From the NCBI GenBank assembly GCA_002344975.1, contig DDUV01000071.1, positions 5,095-69,094 on the forward strand: a stretch of 64,000 nucleotides of DNA. Reading direction: 5' to 3'. This document shows positions 16,533-26,017 of the stretch, one piece after another. Under the pieces are notes generated by a model that had not been told where the DNA came from, searched no databases, and worked only from the letters and a program-made list of their open reading frames with translations. The stretch is from Saprospiraceae bacterium UBA2329 (GTDB lineage Bacteria > Bacteroidota > Bacteroidia > Chitinophagales > Saprospiraceae). How positions within the stretch are numbered: the stretch's first letter is position 1; each line of letters starts with the position of its first letter. The position numbers were made by a program, and so were the translations under genes.

Positions 16533-18236
16533 ATGATTATGAAAAATTTATCATCTATTCCGGCGATACTGCTCTCACTCTTCCTGCTGGCCGGGTGCTC
16601 CAAAGATTTTTTGGACGTACAACCCGAAAATGTCATTTCGGAAGAGAATCTGGATATAGAGCAGTTGGTAGTGAATGCCTACGGAGCGCTCGACTACCGG
16701 TACAACACCGGCGAATTCCGCGACCACTGGCCATTTGACCATGCGCCCTCCAACTGGGCGTTTTCAGACATCCGCAGCGGCGATGCCTACAAAGGCGGCG
16801 GCGGCGTGGGCGACAATCCCGGCGGCGGCATGCACGCGCTGGAAATACATCAGGTGTTCCCATCTTCCGAAAATGTGTACAACCTGTGGAGGGCACTATA
16901 TTTTGCCATTTTCCGCGTCAACAACGCCATCCGGAGCCTGAATGCCGCTACCGGCTTTGACAAAAAAGAACTGCGGATCGCCGAATTGCGCGTACTGCGA
17001 GCGCATTTCTACTTTGAGCTGATGAAGAATTTCGGCACTTTCGCCTATGTCAGCGATCAGACGCCTGTGGACCAGATGGCGCAAGTACCCAATTCTTTTG
17101 ATCAGGCTTTCCTGTGGGGCAAAATTGAAGAAGACCTCCTGGCATCCATTCCCATTTTACCCGAAACCCAACCTGAGCTTGGCCGCGTCAACAAATTGGT
17201 AGCTTATGCTTATTTGGCCAAGGCCAAACTCTTCCAAAAGCAATGGAGCGAAGTGATAGCGCATGCAGACCGGGTGCTGGCAGGGCCATATAGCCTGGCG
17301 CAAGATATAGAGCGGCTTTATTCCATTCCGGGATATGGCAACAGTGAGAACGTTTTTGCCATCCAGTACTCCATCAACGACGGTTCTGAATACGGCAATC
17401 TCAATTTCGGCAATTTGCTGAACTCGCCGGACTCGCCCGCCGACGATGTGAATCATCCGTATCTCAATGGGGATGATTTCCACAAGCCGTCTCAGAATCT
17501 TGTCAATGCCTTCAAGGTAGATGCCGACGGCTTGCCCTTGCTGGACACTTACAACAACGCTGATCTGGCGCCCCGCGATGTGACAACCCCCGTGGACCCC
17601 CGCCTGGATCATGCCGTTGGCCGCCCGGGCATCAAGTGGAAGTCCTGGAACCGGATGGCGCAGCAAGACAACTGGAGCCGGGACGTGCCAACCTATGGCT
17701 ACTATGTGCTGAAGAAAAACCAGATTGATCCCAACTCCGACCAGCGGGCCTCCGGAGGGTTCCCCTGGGCAAAGGGCGCTTTGGATTTTCCGCTCATCAA
17801 GATCAGCGACGTCATGCTGTGGAAGGCAGAAGCTGCAATTGAACTGGGCAACACGGCTACCGGAATGAGCATCATCAACCAGATTCGCGAGCGCGCCAAA
17901 AATTCGCCTTATGTACGCGACTTCATAGATGACACGCGTCTTGCAGCGAACTACCAAATCAATTTGTACCCTGCTACGGTCAGCCAGGACTATGCGCGCA
18001 AAGCCCTGCGCATGGAGCGCCGCCTGGAATTGCACAACGAAGGCCATCACTTCTACGATCTCGTTCGCTGGGGAATAGCAAGCCAATGGATCAACAACTA
18101 TATGGCTGCAGAAAGCGCTAAGCGAACCTATTATGCAGGCGCTTCCTTTACGCCCAACCGGGATGAGTACCTGCCGGTGCCGCAGATAGAGATAGACGCA
18201 TCCGGCGGCGTATATGTGCAACGCCCGAATTATTGA
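16533..18236 (+). CDS. SusD/RagB-family surface glycan-binding lipoprotein
   Basis: The 567-residue protein is the lid subunit of the SusCD transporter and captures oligosaccharides at the cell surface. A lipobox LLAGC is followed by SKDFLDVQPENVISEENL, the usual SusD start. Other typical parts are the FELMKNFG helix with RVLRAHFYF before it, FPLIKISDVMLWKAEA, and the C-terminal RMERRLELHNEGHHFYDLVRWG and YLPVPQIEID. A second ATG at 16539 would shorten the signal peptide by two residues. It overlaps the region just before the next lipoprotein gene, so co-transcription is likely. Ligand: probably fructan oligomers, from context. Confidence 0.96.
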   Translation: MIMKNLSSIPAILLSLFLLAGCSKDFLDVQPENVISEENLDIEQLVVNAYGALDYRYNTGEFRDHWPFDHAPSNWAFSDIRSGDAYKGGGGVGDNPGGGMHALEIHQVFPSSENVYNLWRALYFAIFRVNNAIRSLNAATGFDKKELRIAELRVLRAHFYFELMKNFGTFAYVSDQTPVDQMAQVPNSFDQAFLWGKIEEDLLASIPILPETQPELGRVNKLVAYAYLAKAKLFQKQWSEVIAHADRVLAGPYSLAQDIERLYSIPGYGNSENVFAIQYSINDGSEYGNLNFGNLLNSPDSPADDVNHPYLNGDDFHKPSQNLVNAFKVDADGLPLLDTYNNADLAPRDVTTPVDPRLDHAVGRPGIKWKSWNRMAQQDNWSRDVPTYGYYVLKKNQIDPNSDQRASGGFPWAKGALDFPLIKISDVMLWKAEAAIELGNTATGMSIINQIRERAKNSPYVRDFIDDTRLAANYQINLYPATVSQDYARKALRMERRLELHNEGHHFYDLVRWGIASQWINNYMAAESAKRTYYAGASFTPNRDEYLPVPQIEIDASGGVYVQRPNY

Positions 18237-18268
18237 TTCAAATATTTCAAACTTTAACCAAACTTGAT

Positions 18269-20080
18269 ATGAAACGATTGTTAAACCAGGCGAAGCTGAG
18301 CTACCTGCTTGTATTGGGGCTGGCCGGCTTGATGCTGCATAGCTGCGATCAGGATCCCAAATTCTCAGATCTTGTACCAGACTATGCGTACTCCATCATC
18401 AGGAGTTTTGAAGCCAATGGCGAGTTGGCCGAAATCAACCACACCAACGCCGTAGTGACGCACACGCTTCCTGCCGGCGCCGATCTTGCCACCGTAAACG
18501 TGAATATGACCCTGCCCGAAGGAGCCGTTGTACAGCCTGCCTCCGGTTCAACCGTTGACTTTTCCGGAGGCCCTGTCGTTTTTACGGTCACCAACAATGG
18601 TATAGCCAGAAAATATACCGTCACGATCGCTGCTTTTGGCGACCCGATGATCATGACCTTCGCCATTGGCAGCAACATGGGCGTTATTGACCAGGCCAAT
18701 GGCGCCATTGCCATCACCGTCGGCAGTCAGGCGGATATAACCCGGCTTGCGCCGCTGTACACCATCCCCGGCGGCACTACTGCCACACCAGAATCGGGCG
18801 TAGCCCAAAACTTCACCAATCCTGTCAAGTACACGGTCATCTCTAATGACGGCTTTACAGGAAAGTCTTATTTTGCGACGGTGACTCAAATTGAAGGGCC
18901 CAAAATCACGAAGTTTGAAGTCAACGGCGAGGAGGCCACCATCTTCAACAGCACGCGCATGATTTCGCTGACATTGCCTCCCGGAACCAACCTGAGCAAT
19001 CTCGCGCCCGTCATCACTTTACCTCCCGGCCAGACCATCTCTCCAGCCGGCGGGGTAGCCCGCGATTTCTCAGCAGGCCCGCTCACTTACACCGTCACAA
19101 ATACAGAAGGACTTACGGCACAATACACGGTGAACATTACAGCCGGAAGCCTGCCCATTGCATTCATCGGCGACGGCGCCAATGTAAATTCCATTCAGGA
19201 TGACGACGCGCGCGCCGCAGCGCTTTTCTTGCAGGCTACCTACCAAAATGACTTTCACTACATTCCATTCTCCAATATTTCTGCACAGACATTAATGGGC
19301 ATGAAAGTAGTCATGTTGTATTACCTGACACCGCTTCCCAATCTTGGCTTTTCGGCATCGTCCGACAATGTGATGAGCATGTTGCCGCCTCAACTTCGAC
19401 CGGGCGCCCCCCAAAGTCAGGCGCTGACGAATTATGTCAAAAACGGTGGCCACCTCTTTATTGCGGGCGACCCCACGCCGTTCATCCATGTCACCGGGCG
19501 CATCCCTGCCGATTACTCCGTACCTCCCAGCCCCGGCAATTATCAATACACAGAATATGGTTGTGCCGGCGCAGGAGGTTGCGTGGACATGAACAAGCCG
19601 CCGGATGACATCTGGGGCCTGAGCGTAAAAGTGGCCAACACTTCATCCGACCGCCGTGGCCACCCTATTTTCAACGGGCTTTCGCTTGCCGGCGACGGAG
19701 AATTGTATTTGCAAAATTCCGGCACCCGCGAGGCTCGATTGATCTGGTGGCAGCATTTTGACAACCGCATCAACGGCTACACCTGCTGCGGAACAGAGGG
19801 CGTGCTGGTGATGGAGAAAAAATTCAACGCCGTCAAGTTGGGTACCCTTCGCTGGATTGGCGATGGATTCGGCGTGGGAGCCATCGAATACCTCCCGACA
19901 AGCGGCTCTTTGGATGCAGATTTCGACTTCAATATCCCTACCAATTTCGACGGCCGTATCATTTCATTGGAGAATACGATCATCGGCTACGAATTTGACT
20001 CGAACGGCACCGTGAACCAGTATCAAAATAATCTGGAAACATTCACGCGCAATATCATTGACTATTTGCGAACCTTATAA
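18269..20080 (+). CDS. SusE-position surface lipoprotein with three Ig-like repeats and a DUF4960-like domain
   Basis: The 603-residue lipoprotein (LMLHSC, Cys26) holds the usual position of surface glycan-binding proteins after SusD. Residues ~40-292 contain three related ~80-residue beta-rich repeats. Each has a run like LPxGxxLxxLxPxxTLPxG, a xxFSxGPxxYTVTN segment, and YTVxI at the end (DUF5018-like). From residue 296 the protein becomes an alpha/beta-type domain starting AFIGDGANVNSIQDDDARAA, with NGGHLFIAGDPTPF further on. The same domain is found in the next gene. I take it for the DUF4960 family known beside GH32 genes in Bacteroides; that assignment is from memory. Role inferred: fructan binding at the surface. 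The start at 18269 leads straight into the signal peptide. Confidence 0.8.
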   Translation: MKRLLNQAKLSYLLVLGLAGLMLHSCDQDPKFSDLVPDYAYSIIRSFEANGELAEINHTNAVVTHTLPAGADLATVNVNMTLPEGAVVQPASGSTVDFSGGPVVFTVTNNGIARKYTVTIAAFGDPMIMTFAIGSNMGVIDQANGAIAITVGSQADITRLAPLYTIPGGTTATPESGVAQNFTNPVKYTVISNDGFTGKSYFATVTQIEGPKITKFEVNGEEATIFNSTRMISLTLPPGTNLSNLAPVITLPPGQTISPAGGVARDFSAGPLTYTVTNTEGLTAQYTVNITAGSLPIAFIGDGANVNSIQDDDARAAALFLQATYQNDFHYIPFSNISAQTLMGMKVVMLYYLTPLPNLGFSASSDNVMSMLPPQLRPGAPQSQALTNYVKNGGHLFIAGDPTPFIHVTGRIPADYSVPPSPGNYQYTEYGCAGAGGCVDMNKPPDDIWGLSVKVANTSSDRRGHPIFNGLSLAGDGELYLQNSGTREARLIWWQHFDNRINGYTCCGTEGVLVMEKKFNAVKLGTLRWIGDGFGVGAIEYLPTSGSLDADFDFNIPTNFDGRIISLENTIIGYEFDSNGTVNQYQNNLETFTRNIIDYLRTL

Positions 20081-20083
20081 AAC

Positions 20084-21193
20084 ATGGATAAGATGAAGCA
20101 GTTAGTTCAAATCAGCACATTCCTTTTGCTGTTCATCAGCGCGTGGTCGTGCTCGAAACGCGAAAACTACATTGAAGGGCCTTCGATACTCGACATCATC
20201 GAGGAGGTGAAAATCAACAACAAACCGGCCAGTATTGATCACCTTTCAGGTCTGATTCAGGTCAGCTTGCCCGGCAATACCGACCTCCGCAACGTTACTT
20301 ATGTCGCTACGGCCCCGGCTGGAGTGACGATAAGCCCGGCCGGCGGTACTCCGCTCAATCTGGAGCAGCCCGTAACCGTCACCGCCGACAACGGTTTCAG
20401 CCGGCGTATTTACCGCATCGTAGCCACTTTGCTGCCCTCGAAAATTGCCTGTCTGGGTGATGGGGCCACCATAGCCCAGATTTCAGATGACGACGTTCAG
20501 GAAGCCGCTGAGTGGGCCCAACAAACTTACGGTGATGATTTCGTTTATATCCCGTATGCCGAACTCGACGATGAGGCGCTTCTGGGAGTCAATGTTATCT
20601 TTTACATGCACGATCAAGTGGGGTCTTCGGCACAACCGGCCGCTCTGTTGGAAAAACTCAACGTATTGTCCAAGTTTTATGTGCAAGGCGGCAAGATACT
20701 GGCCGGCCAGCATGGTACGGGGATTGTTGAAGAGCTCGGCCGCGATCGGTCCGGCTTGCGAACGATCATCGGCACGGGCGCAGGCGGGCCAAATGCCGAT
20801 ACCTGGGCCGTCGGCTTTACGAATTCACCCATTGCCAATATCCTTACAAACGGTGTAGCTTTCAACGCCAACGGGCAGGTCAATGTCATTGACGGAGGCT
20901 TCAAAGAAGACCATAATTCCATGTGGACGATGGACCCGCTGGCCGCGCCCAAGTATGGCAGTTTCTCCACGCTTTACAATGCGGAAGTGTTGGCTACGTG
21001 GGACTGGAACGTAGCTTCTCAGGGAACGGGCGGTATCATCCTTTGGAATCCAAGCGGGCGTTTCCGGGGTACCATTATTACGCTTGGCGTCGGCGGTATG
21101 GAGTGGCGTATGAACGACGGGCGCCCCAATGCCTATGCTCAAAATATCCGTACCATCTATAAAAATGCCATTGACTACCTGAAAGGATTGTAA
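20084..21193 (+). CDS. second SusE/F-position lipoprotein with one Ig-like repeat and a DUF4960-like domain
   Basis: The 369-residue lipoprotein (FISAWSC) is a shorter relative of the preceding protein. It has one DUF5018-like beta repeat (LPGNTDLRNVTYVATAP, TISPAGGTPLNL, then YRIVATL) and then the same C-terminal domain, starting KIACLGDGATIAQISDDDVQEA and containing QGGKILAGQHGT. It begins three bases after the stop of its neighbour and ends just before a terminator at 21210-21255. The two proteins probably arose by duplication and act together at the surface, like SusE and SusF. Function in glycan binding is inferred from position only. A second ATG (20093) would remove three residues. Confidence 0.78.
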   Translation: MDKMKQLVQISTFLLLFISAWSCSKRENYIEGPSILDIIEEVKINNKPASIDHLSGLIQVSLPGNTDLRNVTYVATAPAGVTISPAGGTPLNLEQPVTVTADNGFSRRIYRIVATLLPSKIACLGDGATIAQISDDDVQEAAEWAQQTYGDDFVYIPYAELDDEALLGVNVIFYMHDQVGSSAQPAALLEKLNVLSKFYVQGGKILAGQHGTGIVEELGRDRSGLRTIIGTGAGGPNADTWAVGFTNSPIANILTNGVAFNANGQVNVIDGGFKEDHNSMWTMDPLAAPKYGSFSTLYNAEVLATWDWNVASQGTGGIILWNPSGRFRGTIITLGVGGMEWRMNDGRPNAYAQNIRTIYKNAIDYLKGL

Positions 21194-21209
21194 TCTGATA
21201 GAAGTAGAA

Positions 21210-21255
21210 GGGATGCCTGCGTCTGTCTGGGACGGGGCATCCTCTTTTCTTTTTT
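21210..21255 (+). terminator. intrinsic terminator inside the fructan locus
   Basis: GGATGCC at 21211-21217 pairs with GGCATCC at 21236-21242, with a further inner GTC/GAC pairing, and a T-rich tract (TCTTTTCTTTTTT) follows to 21255. It ends 14 bases before the next ATG. The locus may thus be split into a main unit (porter to second SGBP) and a weaker, read-through LamG-GH32 unit. Confidence 0.65.
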
Positions 21256-21269
21256 GATAATTTCTTACC

Positions 21270-23405
21270 ATGCGAACTACCCTGATTTTTCTTGCCGCCC
21301 TAGGGCTGGCATGGCATGTTTGTAAGGCTCAGCAGCAGCCGATTTACCAATGCCGCTTTGAACCGGGCTGGACCAATCCTGTATCGGGCCACGTATGGCA
21401 GGGAAGATCCGAACAGCCTGAATTGGCGGAGGGGCTGATCGGCCGGGCACTAAGACTGGACGGCTACTCTACTTTCGTGCATTCTAAGCTGAAACGCGCC
21501 ATAACGGCGCCCTTAACGGTAAGCGCATGGGTGGCTCTGGAAACCTATCCGACGCACCCCGCGGGATGTTTTTCACTGGTAAGCGACTCTGATCCATACA
21601 TAACAGCGGGTATCACCAATTTTGGGCAGCCATACATTAGAACCTCGGGTGGGCGCGTCGTAGCCGATGTGATGGTGCCGAAATTCCGCTGGCAACATCT
21701 GGCGTTGATCGTTGATGCAGACAGCGCGAAATTAGTATGGAACGGGCAGATCGTTGCGGCAACAGCAAATGGACGAGCAGCCGCTTATACACATATTTAT
21801 CTGGGGCGGGATGCTGCTGCCGGCTTTGTTCACATTTTTCCAACCATGCATATCAATGGCCTCCTGGATGAAGTGACCATCTGGGAAGGCGCCAAGCAGC
21901 CAACCGAATTGCCGAAGTGGATATCTATGGAAAAAACAGGCCTGGATGCAGATTTGTGTATTCCCGCCGGGCGTTTTGCCCACGATCACACCCGGCCCCA
22001 ATACCACCTCTTGCCGCTTGCCAATTGGACCAATGAAACGCATGGCTTGCTATACTACAATGAGCGGTACCACATTTTCAACCAGAAAAACGGCGCCAAC
22101 GTATTTCTCGGAAACATCAACTGGGGGCATTTCAGCAGCCCGGATCTGATACATTGGACGGAGCATCGCCCCGTGTTATCCCCCGGCCCCGGCTACGATC
22201 AGATGGGAATATGGTCAGGGCATGTAGTGCCTGACGAGGAAGGCTCACCGGTTATCTTTTATACCGGCAGTGATGGAACGGTTTTCAGCATTTGCCGTGC
22301 ATCCCCACAAGACAGTAGTTTGCTATCCTGGGGAAAAAGCAAAGCCAACCCTTTGATCAAAGGCAATCCGCCTCAATATCACCGGGCCGACCTGCGCGAT
22401 CCCTATGTCTGGAAAGAGGATAGCGCATGGTATATGGTGGTTGGTTATGGTATTCTGGAGGACAGCACAGAACAAGGCGCATTATTGCTCTATCGTTCTC
22501 AGGATTTAACCGCATGGGAATACAGGGGGATATTTTTCCATCACAAGCCCTGGCCCGAAACTCCCGGTATATTTTGGGAAATGCCGGTATTTTGGAAAAT
22601 GGGCGATAAGTACATTTTGTTGGTCAATCCTGTTCCCTATCAAAAAAAGCCCGCAAGAGCCATTTACTGGGTCGGCGAGTTCAAACAAGAGCGCTTTGTA
22701 CCCGACCACGAGCAGCCCCGGCATCTTGAAATCATCAACCGCCTGCTCTCCCCGTCTGTGGCATACGATGAGGAGGGGAGAACTACTGCCATAGCCATCA
22801 TTCCGGATTTGATCCCCGCCGAAATGCAGTATCAACGGGGATGGACGCATTTATACAGCATACCCCGCTTATGGGAACTGAAAGACTCCGTGTTGCTGCA
22901 ATCTCCGCATCCCGCATTGAAAAAACTACGCGGCACGCCATTGCAGCGATCCAAACTCCACCTCCAGGAGGGCGATACACTTGCCATAGCCAAAGGACAG
23001 CAATTAGAGCTGCTGCTGAAGCTGGACATCAGCCGGACGAGTTCATTCAACCTCGTTGTCGGGAAAAACGCACACAATGGGGAAGCCACTTCCTTGCACT
23101 TTGATCTGGAGGCGGCTGCTTTACTCATAGACCACAACAAGAGCAGTCTGAACCCCCTGTTTGAAAAACGAAAAGAAACAGGTATTTTTCACCACCGCCC
23201 ACAAGAGCCGCTTTTGCTGCACATCTTTGTGGATGGTTCCGTTCTGGAGGGCTTTGTGAATAATAAAGAAGCGTTTACTACCCGTTTTTTTACAACCGAT
23301 CCTGTAAGCGATGAAATCGAACTCGTTATACAAAAGGGTAGCTTGCAGGTGCTGGACATGACCGTTTGGCCAATCACTCCGGCGAAGGTTTCTTGTGGAT
23401 TTTGA
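21270..23405 (+). CDS. LamG-GH32 protein with Glu at the nucleophile position
   Basis: The 711-residue secreted protein has a signal peptide, an N-terminal LamG/concanavalin-like domain (residues ~25-210: GRALRLDGYSTFV, FRWQHLALIVD, NGLLDEVTIW) and a GH32 propeller plus beta-sandwich. Two GH32 catalytic positions are kept: Asp377 in LRDPY and Glu437 in FWEMP. The nucleophile motif is changed, though: where GH32 enzymes have N-D-P-N-G this protein has N-E-T-H-G, so Glu256 replaces Asp. The next gene has the same Asp-to-Glu change. It may be an enzyme with altered geometry, or a fructan-binding protein with weak or no hydrolysis. A terminator lies just upstream. No lipobox and no T9SS tail are visible. 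Confidence 0.88.
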   Translation: MRTTLIFLAALGLAWHVCKAQQQPIYQCRFEPGWTNPVSGHVWQGRSEQPELAEGLIGRALRLDGYSTFVHSKLKRAITAPLTVSAWVALETYPTHPAGCFSLVSDSDPYITAGITNFGQPYIRTSGGRVVADVMVPKFRWQHLALIVDADSAKLVWNGQIVAATANGRAAAYTHIYLGRDAAAGFVHIFPTMHINGLLDEVTIWEGAKQPTELPKWISMEKTGLDADLCIPAGRFAHDHTRPQYHLLPLANWTNETHGLLYYNERYHIFNQKNGANVFLGNINWGHFSSPDLIHWTEHRPVLSPGPGYDQMGIWSGHVVPDEEGSPVIFYTGSDGTVFSICRASPQDSSLLSWGKSKANPLIKGNPPQYHRADLRDPYVWKEDSAWYMVVGYGILEDSTEQGALLLYRSQDLTAWEYRGIFFHHKPWPETPGIFWEMPVFWKMGDKYILLVNPVPYQKKPARAIYWVGEFKQERFVPDHEQPRHLEIINRLLSPSVAYDEEGRTTAIAIIPDLIPAEMQYQRGWTHLYSIPRLWELKDSVLLQSPHPALKKLRGTPLQRSKLHLQEGDTLAIAKGQQLELLLKLDISRTSSFNLVVGKNAHNGEATSLHFDLEAAALLIDHNKSSLNPLFEKRKETGIFHHRPQEPLLLHIFVDGSVLEGFVNNKEAFTTRFFTTDPVSDEIELVIQKGSLQVLDMTVWPITPAKVSCGF

Positions 23406-23426
23406 TAACCTGTAAAAACCAACCAC

Positions 23427-25886
23427 ATGCGGATGTACCTTTCCATCTCACTGCTCTTAGCAGTTTCTGCGGCTACATCCACAGCGCAGGCCCCCATTTT
23501 TCATCTCGATTTCAATGAAGCATCCGGCTCCGTGACGACTACCGAATTGGTTTCCGGAACCAATCTCCCTATTTTTAATGCCTTTAATCGCCCGGAGCGA
23601 ATACCCGCCAACTTTGGCCAGGCGCTCCGCTTAGATGGTTATTCTACTTACATTCGCAATACTGGTTTTCCCATTCAGGGATATGCCGGCCGGCTCACGG
23701 TTGAGGCCTGGTATGCCACCGAAGCTTTTACTTTCGAGCCGGGCGCCATTATCCAAAGCCAATCGGGCAACAACGGATTCAAGTTGCAGGTCAACTCCAT
23801 CGGTGCGGTAGCTTTTTCTTTTTCCTTCAACGGCCAATTGCGCAATTTGGTCACCAACAGCCGCCTTGCTCCTTACCGCTGGCACCATATCGTAGCAGTA
23901 GTTGACGGCATAATCGGTAATGTAACCATTTATGTTGACAACGAAAGCTGGCTCAGTTCCAACTTCAGTCCCAACTCGACCATCAACTCAGCCGACGCCA
24001 CCCTATGGGTTGGAAAAAGCGCCCTCAATCAGGTTTTTGCAGGGTTTTCGCTCAATACGCTCAATGGCGCTTTGGACGATCTAAAAGTGTACAATACTGC
24101 GCTTACCGTTGATGAGATCGCAGCGCATTACGCACAAGCTACCCAGTTGGAGGCCCCGCTTTCTATTGACCCCGATGTTCGCCATGCCGGCGACTACCTG
24201 CGCCCGCGGTATCACCCAATGCCCAATACTTCATGGACCAACGAACCATACGGATTGACCTATTACGATGGCAAGTACCACCTGTTTTTTCAAAAAAATC
24301 CCAACGGGCCTTACCTCTACTTTATGCATTGGGGCCACTTGTCCAGCCCCGACTTGATCACCTGGACGGAAGAACCCATTGCGTTGGCGCCCTTTGCAGG
24401 CTTCGACAGCTTCGGCGTATGGTCGGGCACAACAGCCTTTGATCCCAACGGCGAACCAACCATTTTTTACACCGGCGTCAACGGGGCAAGTGCCGGCATC
24501 GGTGTGGCGCGCCCCATAGACGAGGATTTGAGAAGATGGCAGCGCGTGCCCGGCAATCCGGTCATTCCCTCCGCTCCCGGCGGATTTCCTCATCTCGACT
24601 TTCGGGACCCCTATATTTTTCAGCGGAATGGACTGTACTACATGGTGGTGGGGTCTGGCCTGGCCAATAACGGAGGCGGTATTTTATTTACCTACACTTC
24701 TACTGATTTGAACATCTGGACCATGGCGCAGCCCATATTCAGCAGCACCGACTTCATTCATCACGGCACTTTTTGGGAGATGCCCTCTTTTTTTCCGATG
24801 AATGAAAACGATTATGCGTTTGTAGTGACGCCACTGTTCCAGGGGCAACCGGCAGATGTCATTTACTGGGTAGGCAGTTTTGACGGCCAGCGATTTACGC
24901 CTTATGACAATACCGCGCGCAACTTTGAACTGATTTCTCAAAACTTACTGGCCCCGGCCATTGGGCGTGACCAAAACGGCCAATGGACCAGCATCGGTAT
25001 TATTCCCGACGACAGGGCCGTGAATTTACAAATTGAAGCAGGCTGGCGTCATATTTTCAGCATTCCCAGGCAATTGCGCTTATTGGAGGATCATCGTACC
25101 CTGGCTGCTATTCCGCATCCTCATCTGTGCCGGCTTCGCTTGGACTCCGTTGTCATAACCAACCGGAGTATCCTGGCCAATACCCCGGGCAATCTGAGTG
25201 AGTTTAGGAGCAATCAGGCTGAATTGGATATAGAAATACGCGTGCCCGCCAACGGCCAAACCTATGTGGATGTCTTTAAAAGCGAAAACAATCAGGAGCG
25301 CACCAGCATCATTTTAGACCGTTTGAATGGGCAAATCGGGCTTGACCGAAGTGTTTCTTCCCCGTATTCAACGGTTGAAAACATTCGCTACCACAGCTAT
25401 GATTTCAATCCATCGGGAATCGTCAAACTCCGGGTATTTCTTGACCATTCCGTTGTCGAGGTTTTTGTGGACGACAAAATGTCTTTCTCTGCCAGAGCAT
25501 ACCCCGGCCCGGCCTCCAACAGGGTTGATGTCCGCGGGCCGAACAGCGCTGCCGAAATCCTTACTTTTAAAGGCTACCAATTAGGCGACAAAGAAAATCT
25601 TTACCCGGACTTGGTCTGCCCGGCTGACGTTTTCAGCAGGGTGGCAGAGCTCCCGTCCTTCAACAAATTGCATGTTTTTCCCAATCCTGTTCAGAATCAA
25701 CTCATCATCCAAAACGAAGTGCTGTACCCAGCAGAAGTGGTCATCACCGACCTATATGGCCGCACGCATGGCGATGTACGCATGGAGGGCAATGTCCTCA
25801 ACGTGAGGCATCTGTCCGCAGGCGTATATGTGCTGACGATGCATCAAAGGAATGACGTTTTTATAGCTCGTTTTATAAAACAGTAG
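23427..25886 (+). CDS. LamG-GH32 protein with T9SS sorting domain and Glu at the nucleophile position
   Basis: The 819-residue protein is a longer paralogue of the gene before it. Order: signal peptide, LamG-like domain (~25-235, with GQALRLDGYSTYI and YRWHHIVAVVDG), GH32 propeller (~260-570), GH32 beta-sandwich, and a type A T9SS sorting domain over the last ~80 residues (LHVFPNPVQNQLIIQN, LSAGVYVLTMHQR). Asp394 of FRDPY and Glu451 of FWEMP are in place, but the nucleophile motif reads N-E-P-Y-G, so Glu273 replaces Asp. The T9SS tail means export to the cell surface or medium, outside the SusCD system. It likely works on long fructan or anchors it to the cell. Confidence 0.9.
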   Translation: MRMYLSISLLLAVSAATSTAQAPIFHLDFNEASGSVTTTELVSGTNLPIFNAFNRPERIPANFGQALRLDGYSTYIRNTGFPIQGYAGRLTVEAWYATEAFTFEPGAIIQSQSGNNGFKLQVNSIGAVAFSFSFNGQLRNLVTNSRLAPYRWHHIVAVVDGIIGNVTIYVDNESWLSSNFSPNSTINSADATLWVGKSALNQVFAGFSLNTLNGALDDLKVYNTALTVDEIAAHYAQATQLEAPLSIDPDVRHAGDYLRPRYHPMPNTSWTNEPYGLTYYDGKYHLFFQKNPNGPYLYFMHWGHLSSPDLITWTEEPIALAPFAGFDSFGVWSGTTAFDPNGEPTIFYTGVNGASAGIGVARPIDEDLRRWQRVPGNPVIPSAPGGFPHLDFRDPYIFQRNGLYYMVVGSGLANNGGGILFTYTSTDLNIWTMAQPIFSSTDFIHHGTFWEMPSFFPMNENDYAFVVTPLFQGQPADVIYWVGSFDGQRFTPYDNTARNFELISQNLLAPAIGRDQNGQWTSIGIIPDDRAVNLQIEAGWRHIFSIPRQLRLLEDHRTLAAIPHPHLCRLRLDSVVITNRSILANTPGNLSEFRSNQAELDIEIRVPANGQTYVDVFKSENNQERTSIILDRLNGQIGLDRSVSSPYSTVENIRYHSYDFNPSGIVKLRVFLDHSVVEVFVDDKMSFSARAYPGPASNRVDVRGPNSAAEILTFKGYQLGDKENLYPDLVCPADVFSRVAELPSFNKLHVFPNPVQNQLIIQNEVLYPAEVVITDLYGRTHGDVRMEGNVLNVRHLSAGVYVLTMHQRNDVFIARFIKQ

Positions 25887-26017
25887 CGGCATCCGGGGCG
25901 GGGCATTTTACAGCCTGCCGCCTCACCGCCGCATTGGCCACCGGGCGTTCGCCTTCGTGTGATCGAAGCGTTGGTTGTCGCCGGGCATGTTTGCCACGCC
26001 GTTGAAAGCACAATCCC

